From positions 1 to 64,000 of the forward strand of contig JAPOQK010000107.1 in the NCBI GenBank assembly GCA_026710795.1: DNA of 64,000 nt, given 5' to 3'. Source of the DNA: Candidatus Poribacteria bacterium (lineage in GTDB: Bacteria > Poribacteria > WGA-4E > WGA-3G). The notes under the pieces were generated by a model. The model did no database searches. It worked only from the letters and a program-made list of their open reading frames with translations, and was not told the DNA's origin. Position numbers and translations under genes: made by a program. Shown here in pieces: positions 28,980 to 38,099 of the stretch. Every line of letters begins with the position of its first letter. Position 1 is the first letter of the stretch.

Positions 28980-31424
28980 ATGCAAGAAGAAAACATTATC
29001 AGACGAGCAATCGAAACAGAACTGCAAACATCATACCTCACCTACGCGATGAGCGTAAATACCAATAGGGCAATCCCTGATGTAAGGGATGGTTTGAAAC
29101 CGAGTGCACGCCGAATCATCTATGCTATGGGAGAGATAAATCTCACGAGTAGTCGTCCCTATGATAAATGTGCTGCTGTTGTTGGCGAGGTAATGAAGAA
29201 TTTTCATCCGCACGGCGATGGACCGATTTACGGCACGCTCGTAGGTCTCGCTCAAGATTTCAGTACCCGCTACCCTTTAATTGATGGACAGGGCAACTTT
29301 GGATCTATTGATGATGACCCTGCAGGGGCAATGCGTTACACGGAGTGTCGACTTTCAAAGATTGCTGAAACACTCTTACGGGATATTGATAAGAATACTG
29401 TTGATTTTCAACCGAATTATAAAGAATCATTAGAAGAACCTACCGTCCTGCCAGGTCTACTTCCGAACCTGCTTGTAAACGGCACAGACGGTATCGGTAT
29501 AGGCTATTCAACAAAGATACCACCGCATAACCTCAACGAGGTCGTGGATACGCTGCTGCACGTGCTTGATTTTCCTGATGCGACAGTTGAGGAACTAATG
29601 GAATTTCTCCCCGGTCCAGATTTTCCAACTTCTGGAATTATCGTTGGGAAAACAGGGATCAAAGATATGTATACTACTGGTAAAGGGAGTATGACGATGC
29701 GGGCAAAAGTGGAAATTGAACCGATAACTCACGAAAAATCGCGCGGAGACCGTGAACAGATTGTTGTTACTGAAATTCCCTATCAGATTAAGAAAAATCT
29801 GCTGCTTCGACAGATGGTTGATCAAGTAAATAGTAATACGATTACTGGCATTTCGGATATCAGAGACGAATCCGATGAGGAAATTCGTGTTGTAATTGAA
29901 CTTAAACGGGGAGAAGTGCCACAAGTTATCTTAAATCAGCTCTACAAACATACAAAGATGCAGCATTATTTTTCTGCAAATATTCTCTGTCTTGTGGATG
30001 GAATACCTAAAATATTAACACTACCTGAGATTTTGCGCTACTACCTTATGCACCGTCGAGAAGTAATCAGGCGGCGTACTCAATATGATTTGGCGCGAAA
30101 TGAACGGCGTGCACATATTTTAGAGGGATACCGTATTGCCCTGGAGAATATAGAGGAAGTGATTGACATCGTGCAAACAGCCAATACTCCACAAGAGGCA
30201 ATACAACAACTCAAGGAACAGTTTGAATTGACTGATGAACAAACAAGTGAAGTGTTGTCAATGACCTTACGCCAGTTAACTGGATTAGAACGCGAACGTA
30301 TCAACCAAGAATACGGTGAAGTGGTTGAACGGATTGCTGAACTCCGAGCTATACTTGATAGTGAGGAACTTGTCACCGACATCATCAGAACGGAATTGGA
30401 AGGGTTAAAAGAGGAGCATGGGGATGACCGCAGGACTGAGATCGTTTCGGAGATGAAGAGTTTCGAGATGGAAGATCTCATAGCGGATGAGGAGATGGTT
30501 GTTACGCTTACACATTCAGGATACCTCAAACGTATTCCGATGGATACCTATCGCACACAAAATAGAGGTGGTGTTGGCATCAAAGGTGGTAACCCGAAAG
30601 ATGGTGACTTCCTTGAGCAAGTTATTATAGCAACCGCTCATCAATCCCTCCTTTTCTTTACAAGTTTGGGCAAGTGCTATGTTCTAAAAGTTTTTGAAAT
30701 ACCTGAAGGCTCACGCCAAGCAGCTGGTAGAGCAGCTGTGAATATGTTACAACTGAGTGACTCGGAAACCATAACTGCATTTTTACCTATCAGAGAGTTT
30801 AATGAAGATTTCTATATTCTCATGGCAACAAAACAAGGTATTGTGAAGAAAACCTCACTTTGGGAATTTCGTAATACCCTCTCAACTGGAATCATAGCGA
30901 TTAAGTTGGATACTGATGATCTATTAATTGGCGCGCAGCTCACAGATGGAACATACAATGTTACCCTTGTTAACCATAATGGGAATTCTATACGTTTCAA
31001 CGAAACGGATGTACGGAGCATGGGAAGACCAACGCGCGGAGTACGCGGCATACGACTCGCTGAGGAGGACTTTGTGGTGGATATGGTTTGTTCCGCTGAT
31101 GAAAACGATTCGCTACTTATTGTCACAGAAAACGGATACGGAAAACGAACTGGACTCTCTGCGTATCGGTCACAGAGACGTGGAGGCGTGGGGTTGACTG
31201 CTATTAAACGCTCAACACGTAATGGGGCGGTCGTTTCAGCAAAATTAGTTGCCGATTCTGATGAACTCGTTCTCATTAGTTCTACAGGTTATATTACGCG
31301 CATGGCTGTTAACGACATTCGTGTGATAGGACGTACAACGCAAGGAGTGAGACTCATGTCGTTACAGGATGACGAAACATTGGTGGACGTTGCTAAAATA
31401 TCAGAAACGAATTCTGAGGAGTAG
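28980..31424 (+). CDS. gyrA: DNA gyrase subunit A
   Basis: An 814-residue DNA-cleaving subunit of gyrase. The start DRAIPDVRDGLKP-like block, the QRDR region, the catalytic Tyr in AMRYTECRL, and the C-terminal beta-pinwheel are all present. In the QRDR the sequence is HPHGDGPIYGTLV: positions equal to E. coli S83, A84 and D87 are Gly, Pro and Gly. The GyrA box in the first blade reads QNRGGVG rather than QRRGGKG; a second related motif QRRGGVG is found near residue 730. Pairing with gyrB identifies it as GyrA rather than ParC. Confidence 0.94.
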   Translation: MQEENIIRRAIETELQTSYLTYAMSVNTNRAIPDVRDGLKPSARRIIYAMGEINLTSSRPYDKCAAVVGEVMKNFHPHGDGPIYGTLVGLAQDFSTRYPLIDGQGNFGSIDDDPAGAMRYTECRLSKIAETLLRDIDKNTVDFQPNYKESLEEPTVLPGLLPNLLVNGTDGIGIGYSTKIPPHNLNEVVDTLLHVLDFPDATVEELMEFLPGPDFPTSGIIVGKTGIKDMYTTGKGSMTMRAKVEIEPITHEKSRGDREQIVVTEIPYQIKKNLLLRQMVDQVNSNTITGISDIRDESDEEIRVVIELKRGEVPQVILNQLYKHTKMQHYFSANILCLVDGIPKILTLPEILRYYLMHRREVIRRRTQYDLARNERRAHILEGYRIALENIEEVIDIVQTANTPQEAIQQLKEQFELTDEQTSEVLSMTLRQLTGLERERINQEYGEVVERIAELRAILDSEELVTDIIRTELEGLKEEHGDDRRTEIVSEMKSFEMEDLIADEEMVVTLTHSGYLKRIPMDTYRTQNRGGVGIKGGNPKDGDFLEQVIIATAHQSLLFFTSLGKCYVLKVFEIPEGSRQAAGRAAVNMLQLSDSETITAFLPIREFNEDFYILMATKQGIVKKTSLWEFRNTLSTGIIAIKLDTDDLLIGAQLTDGTYNVTLVNHNGNSIRFNETDVRSMGRPTRGVRGIRLAEEDFVVDMVCSADENDSLLIVTENGYGKRTGLSAYRSQRRGGVGLTAIKRSTRNGAVVSAKLVADSDELVLISSTGYITRMAVNDIRVIGRTTQGVRLMSLQDDETLVDVAKISETNSEE

Positions 31425-31483
31425 TGTGTTAAACTGCAATATATCGCACTACTTATTATTTTGGAAGGTAAAAGGAGAGGAAG

Positions 31484-33142
31484 ATGAAAAATAAGTTATT
31501 GATAGTTATGATTCTATTGAGCGTTTTTTTTATTTGCTCTGTAAAGGTGGTAGCAGAAGCACAAGATAATACTTCAATTGAAATGCCAGAGAATGTCCCA
31601 TTATCAGAAACATCTGAGAAAGCAAAGCAGATATACATGCAGCTAATGCATGCAGTATATTTAACATATAATAACGATCTGAGAACGGTTAAGGTAAACC
31701 TGAGTAAGGCAAGACAATTATACGATGCATTAGTAGAACTGACTCCAGATTCAGCATTTATCTTGTATAAACGGGGGCATCTTCTTAGGGAAATGCAGGA
31801 TATTAACGGTGCTGAAGATGATACACGCAGGGCACTCGAACTTAACCCTTCTCACATACCTGCAACATGGCAACTGGCACAAATTCTTAAAGACCGCGCT
31901 ACCCATTCAGGCGATGCAAAAGATTTCAGAGAATTGTTTACGACATTGAAAAAGGTAATTGAATTAGACCCAGACCATTTAAATGCTCATTACATGCTGG
32001 CAGATTTGGCATACAGACTTGATGAATACGCAACTGCAGAAATATCCTACAAAGCATTAACTCGAATCCTACCTTTTGAAGCGTTTTTTCATAGACGACT
32101 TGGCAATATTTACAATAATATGGGACGGTTGCAAGAAGCCGCTGATGCATATCAACGTGTGGTTAAAATAAAATCTGATGATCTGGAAGTACTTAACAGA
32201 TTGGGACGCCTTTACCTCAATTTAAAGCAACCACAAGCAGCAATTGACATATATCAACAGTTGGTTAAAATAAAACCAGATGATCTGGAAGCACTTAGAG
32301 CACTGGGACATCTCTACTTCACTACTGATAAATTAACTGACGCACAACAATCGTATCAACAACTTCTTGGCTTAGTTCCTAACGACATCAGAGGCAACTT
32401 AGGTCTCGGTTTGGTATATCAAGAACTTGCCCAACAAACAATTGAGAAGATAGATGACACCACGTCAAGTGATGTGACAGGTTTATCAACGCTGATTCAG
32501 AACGCAGAAACACATCTTGAACGGGCGATTATGTTATCAAAAGAGGTAATCAACAAATCCGAGAATGCAGCACAGCGCAACAATTACCAAGAACTTGTTA
32601 CTGATGCCCAGTTTGCACTTGCCAACGTCTATATCATTTTTGAAAAACTGGAGAAAGCACAACAGACTTTTGCACAATTGCTTATGGACGATCCAGACCA
32701 TGTTGAAGCTATGTACGGTATTGCTTCTGTTTATCAAACGTTAGGAGAATTCGATATGGCGGAAACATATCTGCGGAAAACACTTACACTACATCCTACG
32801 CACAAATACGCACTCAACGCACTCGGGTACCTCTTTGCTGAACAAGGGACAAATCTTGATGAAGCAGAGTCATTAATTAATCGCGCACTCAAACAATCAC
32901 CGGAAAACGGAGCATTTCTTGACAGCCTGGGGTGGGTTTACTTTAAACAGGGACGATTTGATGAATCTGTGGATACGTTAGAAAGTGCTAATCAATATAT
33001 GCCTGATAATGTCGAAATCCTGATGCATCTTGGAGATGCATATATCAAAAATGGCGCACCAGAAAAAGCACGCCGTGTTTGGCAGCAAGCACAATCAATA
33101 GCACCTGATAATACTGAAATATTGGAACGTCTCAAGCAATAG
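31484..33142 (+). CDS. Exported TPR-repeat protein
   Basis: A 552-residue protein with a clear signal peptide (about 1-25) and some ten tetratricopeptide repeats covering most of the rest (for example AADAYQRVVKIKSDDLEVLNRLGRLYL, continuing in register). Two adjacent repeats around residues 225-290 are nearly identical, so there has been recent internal duplication. The start is supported by AAGGAGAGGAAG. TPR arrays bind other proteins; a periplasmic or outer-membrane assembly role is plausible. It is followed 31 bp later by the HExxH protein. Confidence 0.9.
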   Translation: MKNKLLIVMILLSVFFICSVKVVAEAQDNTSIEMPENVPLSETSEKAKQIYMQLMHAVYLTYNNDLRTVKVNLSKARQLYDALVELTPDSAFILYKRGHLLREMQDINGAEDDTRRALELNPSHIPATWQLAQILKDRATHSGDAKDFRELFTTLKKVIELDPDHLNAHYMLADLAYRLDEYATAEISYKALTRILPFEAFFHRRLGNIYNNMGRLQEAADAYQRVVKIKSDDLEVLNRLGRLYLNLKQPQAAIDIYQQLVKIKPDDLEALRALGHLYFTTDKLTDAQQSYQQLLGLVPNDIRGNLGLGLVYQELAQQTIEKIDDTTSSDVTGLSTLIQNAETHLERAIMLSKEVINKSENAAQRNNYQELVTDAQFALANVYIIFEKLEKAQQTFAQLLMDDPDHVEAMYGIASVYQTLGEFDMAETYLRKTLTLHPTHKYALNALGYLFAEQGTNLDEAESLINRALKQSPENGAFLDSLGWVYFKQGRFDESVDTLESANQYMPDNVEILMHLGDAYIKNGAPEKARRVWQQAQSIAPDNTEILERLKQ

Positions 33143-33173
33143 TTTTATGTAGTCAGTCCGATAACGATAAAAA

Positions 33174-34880
33174 ATGCGATTTACCATTTTCACGTTTTTC
33201 TTCCTAACGCTTATCCTCTTTACACAGGACAGTGAAGCGTTCCGTTGCGGTACACCCCACCTGAAAATGGAAATAGGACATCAACCTATATTGGAAGTTC
33301 CAACCGCACCTATACATCCAGCGGCTCCTGCCCTACAAATCGGATTCAAACGTTCATTCTTTGCTATAGACTTTACAAGTAAACAGCAGTATACAATCAA
33401 TGCAACCCTACGAGCAAGCGGTCCTCACTGCTATATCTTCGTTGAAGATTCAGAATGGCGAGAAACCGTCACACCACTCACTGTACAAACTATTCAGAGA
33501 GCCTTTGATACTACTACACCAGCAGACCCGCGCCGCGGGATATATGACATCTTAACGGATGACTTATCCACCCCTCCAGACGTTGATGGAAACCAAAAGG
33601 TAATTTTGCTTTTCTTGGATATCCGAGAAATAGAGAACCGCACCATAACAGCAGGTTATTTCATGCCAATTGATCAACAAAGAGGCATCCTTCACCATCC
33701 TACTCTCGGACCAATACGAAGCAACGAAGCTGATATTTTATATTTAAATTCCAAATTTCATCGTGCGAATTCTGCTGAAATTGAGGCTGTTATCGCTCAT
33801 GAACTACAACATCTTATTCATTGGAAGCATTCCCCAAACGAAGAAATATGGATAGATGAAGGATGTGCTGATTACGCAGCATCCCAATGCGGGTATAACC
33901 TTTACCAGCATATTCAGGCTTTTCAAAACACACCAAACATTTCACTAACTGATTGGTCCCAGATGAATCAGACACACTTACTGGCACACTACGGAGCAGC
34001 ATTTCTTTTTATCCAGTATTTACATGACCATTACGGTGGAACAGCAACAGTTGCTGCAATTATAAAAAATCGGTTAGATGGATTTGATGGGATTACACAT
34101 ACGTTGGCAGCACGCGGAATGTCAAACAAATTCTCAAACATCTATTCAGACTGGAAAGTAGCAAACTATCTTAGCACGTGGAACCTGCTTGGAAATGTTA
34201 AGACACCTTTTCGGTATCATACAACTATTCCAGTGATAAAACCGTTATTTACGCATGACACATATCCCGCTTCGGGAAAAAATAGACAACTTGCCAATTT
34301 CGCTTCACATGCGATTGAATATAAGGTTAACAAGGCAGGACAGGAAGGTCTTACCTTAAGTTTTACAACACAACGGAACACAAACGTAGACATAAAGGTC
34401 GCATATCTATATAATACAGGAGAGGTACTTGTGGAATCATTACCCCTGAAGACTACAGATGGGTCCACCTCATTAGATATTCCTACATTTGGAACTTCCG
34501 TTCAACGTTTAATGTTTATGCCAAGTTTGCAAGTTGAAAATCAGAGTTTTTCTCAGCAATCTATAAACTATAATTATGATGCGGATGAAGGAATCCTCGG
34601 GACATATACAACACACGTCCTTCCCAATCCGGTTCATCCAAATTACTGGGAAATTGTCGCTGTACCAAGCGAAGCAACAGTTGCACATTCACTAACAGTA
34701 ACCTTAACTTACCAGAATCGCACTCTTCATGATACAAAACCGATGGTGTATATCCGAAACAATAACCAAGTAGTCTATCGTTATGCTTTTCATCTCAAAC
34801 CTGAGATTATAACAACAAAAGTGACATGGAGCATTACCCGAGGGGATACTATTGTTGACGAAGGAGTTCTTGAAGATTAG
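33174..34880 (+). CDS. Putative secreted zinc metalloprotease (HExxH)
   Basis: A 568-residue protein with a signal peptide (about 1-22, ending near DSEAFRC). The zinc motif is H209-E210-L-Q-H213, followed by EEIWIDEGCADYAA, whose Glu (about residue 229) is a good third ligand. This HExxH plus EGxAD layout resembles M30/hyicolysin-like and related peptidases. The C-terminal 200 residues look beta-rich and carry no recognised domain. It is probably cotranscribed with the TPR protein. The substrate is unknown. Confidence 0.8.
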   Translation: MRFTIFTFFFLTLILFTQDSEAFRCGTPHLKMEIGHQPILEVPTAPIHPAAPALQIGFKRSFFAIDFTSKQQYTINATLRASGPHCYIFVEDSEWRETVTPLTVQTIQRAFDTTTPADPRRGIYDILTDDLSTPPDVDGNQKVILLFLDIREIENRTITAGYFMPIDQQRGILHHPTLGPIRSNEADILYLNSKFHRANSAEIEAVIAHELQHLIHWKHSPNEEIWIDEGCADYAASQCGYNLYQHIQAFQNTPNISLTDWSQMNQTHLLAHYGAAFLFIQYLHDHYGGTATVAAIIKNRLDGFDGITHTLAARGMSNKFSNIYSDWKVANYLSTWNLLGNVKTPFRYHTTIPVIKPLFTHDTYPASGKNRQLANFASHAIEYKVNKAGQEGLTLSFTTQRNTNVDIKVAYLYNTGEVLVESLPLKTTDGSTSLDIPTFGTSVQRLMFMPSLQVENQSFSQQSINYNYDADEGILGTYTTHVLPNPVHPNYWEIVAVPSEATVAHSLTVTLTYQNRTLHDTKPMVYIRNNNQVVYRYAFHLKPEIITTKVTWSITRGDTIVDEGVLED

Positions 34881-34912
34881 ATTGTATTGAAGGTTTTATT
34901 GTTTTATTATGG

Positions 34913-35025
34913 ACTTCAACATTATTGTCTATAGAAAATCTCTTTCTTCTGTGGGAGCGACCTCCCGGTCGCGACAGGGAAATCAACAGTATGAATGCCT
35001 TTTAGCATACCGGGATGCTCCTACA
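34913..35025. repeat. Dispersed REP-like element, copy B, with inverted partner
   Basis: CTTCAACATTATTGT continues to TGTGGGAGCGACCTCCCGG and TCGCGACAGG (core 34950-34979), matching copy A at 12332-12391 over its whole length. An inverted partial copy, TACCGGGATGCTCCTACA, follows at 35008-35025. The pair lies about 85 bp before the Asp-box protein gene. Confidence 0.7.
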
Positions 35026-35108
35026 AAACTTCCTCAGGAAATTACATTTGATTTAAAAGATGTAACAAACTTATTGTCCTACCGATGACTATAAACAAGG
35101 AGGTATAT

Positions 35109-36089
35109 ATGGCAAACACACTATATGCAGGAACAATTGGACAAAGTATTTGGCGGAGTACTGATGTTGGCAAGACTTGGAATCGCGTCAGCAACGGTAT
35201 ATTTCCAGAGGCTGATATTCGTGCAATCGTTGTCCATCCAACAGATTCTAACATACTCTATGCTGGCACTGAAAAAGGTGTTGTCAAAACCACTGATGGT
35301 GGTAATAATTGGAAGCATCTGCCGAGTGAAATGGACACTCGCGAAGTTTGGTCCCTCGCTATTCATCCAACTTCACCTGATACTCTCTTTGCAGGCACTT
35401 GTCCGTCTGCCTTTTTCAAAACAACAGATGCGGGTGAGACATGGACAAAACTTAACGCTGAACTCGCTCAAGAATGTGAAGGCATTCCTATTATTCCACG
35501 AGTCACGACTATCATTATTGACCCAGAAGACCATGATACTGTCTATGCAGGGATTGAAATTGACGGGATGCGGCTTAGCACCGATGGTGGAAAAACATGG
35601 TCAAACCGAAGTGAAGGCTTGAGCAGTCAGGATATACATGGATTGACGGTGGTACCGGGTGAGCAGAAAACGCTTGTTGCTGCTACAAATAACGATGTCT
35701 GTATCACCACAGATATGCACAATTGGACCCCCTTGAAGGTTCGTGATCATTTTCCATGGCCCTATTGCCGTGCAGCGTTCTATTTGAACGGAGATAACGC
35801 CAAAGTATTTATTGGAGCAGGTAACGGTCCTCCTGGAGACCAAGGTGGTATCTTCTATATGAGAGATGCGGATGCAGCATCAGATGCGGATGCAATACGT
35901 TGGAATCGTTCAGATATAGGTATAACCTCAAACAGCACTATTTGGTGCTTCGGTCACAATCCAAGTGTAGATGGATTGCTGATAGCATGTAGTGTGAGTG
36001 GACAACTTTTCCTAAGTGACGACAATGGAGGTACTTGGGCAAAGTTATCGCACGAATTCGGAGAGGTACGTGCCTTGGCAATTGCATAA
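35109..36089 (+). CDS. Asp-box (BNR) beta-propeller protein
   Basis: A 326-residue protein made of repeated sialidase-like Asp-box units, S/T-x-D-x-G-x-T-W (STDVGKTW, TTDGGNNW, TTDAGETW, STDGGKTW, SDDNGGTW), with intervening LYAGT strands. This indicates a beta-propeller of the glycosyl hydrolase BNR/VPS10-like type. No signal peptide and no sialidase catalytic residues are apparent, so it is probably a binding propeller rather than an enzyme. Start 35109 has AAGGAGG 5 nt upstream. A strong terminator follows at 36122. Confidence 0.85.
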   Translation: MANTLYAGTIGQSIWRSTDVGKTWNRVSNGIFPEADIRAIVVHPTDSNILYAGTEKGVVKTTDGGNNWKHLPSEMDTREVWSLAIHPTSPDTLFAGTCPSAFFKTTDAGETWTKLNAELAQECEGIPIIPRVTTIIIDPEDHDTVYAGIEIDGMRLSTDGGKTWSNRSEGLSSQDIHGLTVVPGEQKTLVAATNNDVCITTDMHNWTPLKVRDHFPWPYCRAAFYLNGDNAKVFIGAGNGPPGDQGGIFYMRDADAASDADAIRWNRSDIGITSNSTIWCFGHNPSVDGLLIACSVSGQLFLSDDNGGTWAKLSHEFGEVRALAIA

Positions 36090-36121
36090 TAGTTCATAGT
36101 AAGTTATTTACAGTGAAAAGT

Positions 36122-36170
36122 CCCTATGTGGTTATTGTTTATAGATACCACATAGGGTCTTTTTTATTTT
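36122..36170 (+). terminator. Rho-independent terminator after the Asp-box gene
   Basis: CCCTATGTGG (36122-36131) pairs exactly with CCACATAGGG (36148-36157) and is followed by a T-rich run. A classic intrinsic terminator on the plus strand. Confidence 0.92.
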
Positions 36171-36258
36171 TGTCTCATGTTTCCAAACACATCTATACTT
36201 ACAGTTACCAATTACCTCAAACTACAGGGTTATTGCTAAAAAACAAATAATTTGTCAC

Positions 36259-36288
36259 TTGACTTTTTTCGACAAATTATGCTAAACT
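36259..36288 (+). promoter_or_regulatory. Probable promoter for the downstream lipoprotein gene
   Basis: TTGACT (36259-36264) and TAAACT (36283-36288) are spaced by 18 bp, and the -10 lies within TTATGCTAAACT. The same 12-mer appears at 50468-50479 with a TTGCCT at the same distance. Confidence 0.5.
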
Positions 36289-36530
36289 TTTGAAATAGGC
36301 GGGTTGTGTGCTGAACTCATTCTTTTATTGATTGGAATATCGGAGACTCTCTTAGAGACAGAATAATGAAGTATAAGAGTGCAAGAACTTGCGAAAAGAA
36401 CATATATTTTGCCCTTCACATAAAATGCACAACATACATACGTTCTGAGACCGACTCACCTGCAAACCTTGACTGAAGCAAGTTAAAAATAGGTTTGAAA
36501 AAAGTTTATACAAGGAGGCATATCACTAAT

Positions 36531-37298
36531 ATGCGTTTTTTCAGTTTTCTTTTTATATTTATTCTCCTCATTTCATTTGCTGGTTGTTTTGGAGATGGAG
36601 AGATTAACATTGACACCCCTCCATCTTTTAGTGGCGCAAAACGAATTGTGATCACCAGGTTCCTTGCTGAAGAGGAAAATGCCCAGCAACTTGGTAAAAG
36701 AGTTTATATTAATTTAGCAGACCGTTTAAGACTAATTATGAAAGACAATGAATGGGTTTCTGACCATTCGAAAAAAGTTCAGCCGGTAGCAGATAAAATT
36801 AATGAATTAGGATTAACACTGAATGACATCTATGCAGACCCCGCATTAGCAGCAAAAGTCGGGGAAGCCCTTAATGCAAATATCATTATTACTGGCATGG
36901 TTGAAAACCCTACAATCGCACGTAAAGATTATAATGAACATCTCATGAAACAAGGCAGGCAAACTGGAATATCAGGTACAGCAACATTTATCCGTACTCG
37001 TCAATCTGCAATTGGCAAAATACGGATTAAAGCAATTGATGTGGCAACAGGTGAAGTTCTCTATAACAATAAGGTCACCTCATATCTTAAATACTGGTAT
37101 GCTTACCAAACACAGGCGAGTGGACAAATCATTTTCAAAGAGGATATTGAGATGCTCGCTGATTTAGGAAATCATTTGCCACTTCGTATTACATATTTGC
37201 TTTATCCAACCGGACTAAAAAAAGAACCTGAAGAAAAGATATTGCTGACACCGGAGGTTAAGCTCATAGGCACTGGCGGAGAGGTTAAGTTTAACTAG
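36531..37298 (+). CDS. Putative lipoprotein, CsgG/LpoB-like region
   Basis: A 255-residue protein. It has a hydrophobic signal with the lipobox LISFAGC, so Cys near residue 19 should be lipidated. The mature part has alternating strands and helices (RIVITRFLAEEENAQQLGK, AALAAKVGEALNANIIITGM, GKIRIKAIDVATGEVLYNN), which loosely resembles the CsgG/LpoB type of outer-membrane lipoprotein fold. This is a weak structural impression only. The ATG at 36531 is chosen with AAGGAGG 12 nt upstream; a TTG at 36495 is the other in-frame option. Confidence 0.7.
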   Translation: MRFFSFLFIFILLISFAGCFGDGEINIDTPPSFSGAKRIVITRFLAEEENAQQLGKRVYINLADRLRLIMKDNEWVSDHSKKVQPVADKINELGLTLNDIYADPALAAKVGEALNANIIITGMVENPTIARKDYNEHLMKQGRQTGISGTATFIRTRQSAIGKIRIKAIDVATGEVLYNNKVTSYLKYWYAYQTQASGQIIFKEDIEMLADLGNHLPLRITYLLYPTGLKKEPEEKILLTPEVKLIGTGGEVKFN

Positions 37299-37326
37299 AT
37301 TTACCTCAACATAATTACGATGTCGT

Positions 37327-37370
37327 AAGGTGGGTGGAAGTTAGTTGTAGCTTCTACCCACCTTGTTTTT
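37327..37370 (+). terminator. Rho-independent terminator after the lipoprotein gene
   Basis: AAGGTGGGTGGAAG (37327-37340) pairs with CTTCTACCCACCTT (37351-37364), with one G-U pair, and is followed by GTTTTT. It acts on the plus strand. Confidence 0.88.
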
Positions 37371-37481
37371 GTAGCAAATTCTGAAGGTATAATACCAAAT
37401 AGATAACGCGAGACTCCTATACCTTGCAAGATAGGTAATTCAAAAATATTTGGACACAAATGATTGACGGTTTCATTGTGG

Positions 37482-37952
37482 TTAAACTGATGTTGAAGTA
37501 GAATCTTTGAAAAAATCGCTAATCTGACGTGTATAGGCTTTGCCGTGTTGTAGTAGTTGCGAAGATACATCATAAAGTTCGTGAGCTGGAAGTCCTTCAT
37601 AAGGGTTGGCAATTTTCTGATAACAATCCAAAGCGTGTTCAAAGAATTTTAACGTTTTCTGATTAATAGCTCCGCTTTCTTGAACAGCACGGAAACCTTG
37701 GAATTTTTGGTATGGAGGTGTTTTTCCGCTAAATTCTATGATTGCATTGTTTATGTCTACTGCGCGTTGAACAATCATCAGAAAACAACTTTTCACATAG
37801 GAATGTGTCAACCTGCCTGATCTAATATATTCATCTTTGTTAGTGGGAAGTCCGCTCTGCAATTGTTCAAAACATTCATCCATATACACCAATTTCGCTT
37901 TCACAGGATTGAATTGACGCTGCAATGGAGTTTTTTGAGTGGTTTTTGGCAT
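37482..37952 (-). CDS. HepT-like (DUF86-type) protein without clear catalytic motif
   Basis: A 156-residue, largely helical protein. Its middle (LMIVQRAVDINNAIIEFSGK, then a PP turn and RAVQESGAINQ) follows the layout of HepT/DUF86 toxins of HepT-MntA modules. The conserved RNxxxHxY motif of active HepT RNases is not seen; the same place reads KIANPYEGL. No MntA-type nucleotidyltransferase gene is adjacent. It may therefore be an orphan or degraded toxin, or a relative with another role. It is the only minus-strand gene in the stretch 19.3-46.8 kb. Confidence 0.5.
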   Translation of the reverse strand: MPKTTQKTPLQRQFNPVKAKLVYMDECFEQLQSGLPTNKDEYIRSGRLTHSYVKSCFLMIVQRAVDINNAIIEFSGKTPPYQKFQGFRAVQESGAINQKTLKFFEHALDCYQKIANPYEGLPAHELYDVSSQLLQHGKAYTRQISDFFKDSTSTSV

Positions 37953-38041
37953 TATATACTCCTAAGAAAGAACTTTTACTGTCAGAATATAGTTTTAGAC
38001 GTTTATTAACACGAAAAGTTGTAGATGCAACAAAAAGTAAA

Positions 38042-38071
38042 TTGGCAGAACTGTATTATATATGATAAAAT
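38042..38071 (+). promoter_or_regulatory. Probable promoter of the quinone oxidoreductase gene
   Basis: TTGGCA (38042-38047) and TAAAAT (38066-38071) are spaced by 18 bp, with TATGA just before the -10, giving an extended -10. It is 28 bp from the ATG. Confidence 0.6.
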
Positions 38072-38099
38072 TCTGATTGTTTAAAGAGGATTTATAAAA

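Larger units (their letters stand above)
36090..36530. other. Intergenic region with terminator and promoter
   Basis: A 441-bp gap holding the terminator at 36122-36170 and a promoter candidate at 36259-36288. The remainder shows no gene. Confidence 0.6.

Noticed and set aside
37301-37642. 113-codon minus-strand frame near the HepT-like gene
   Set aside because: It overlaps the intrinsic terminator and the end of the HepT-like gene in another frame and has no start signal.
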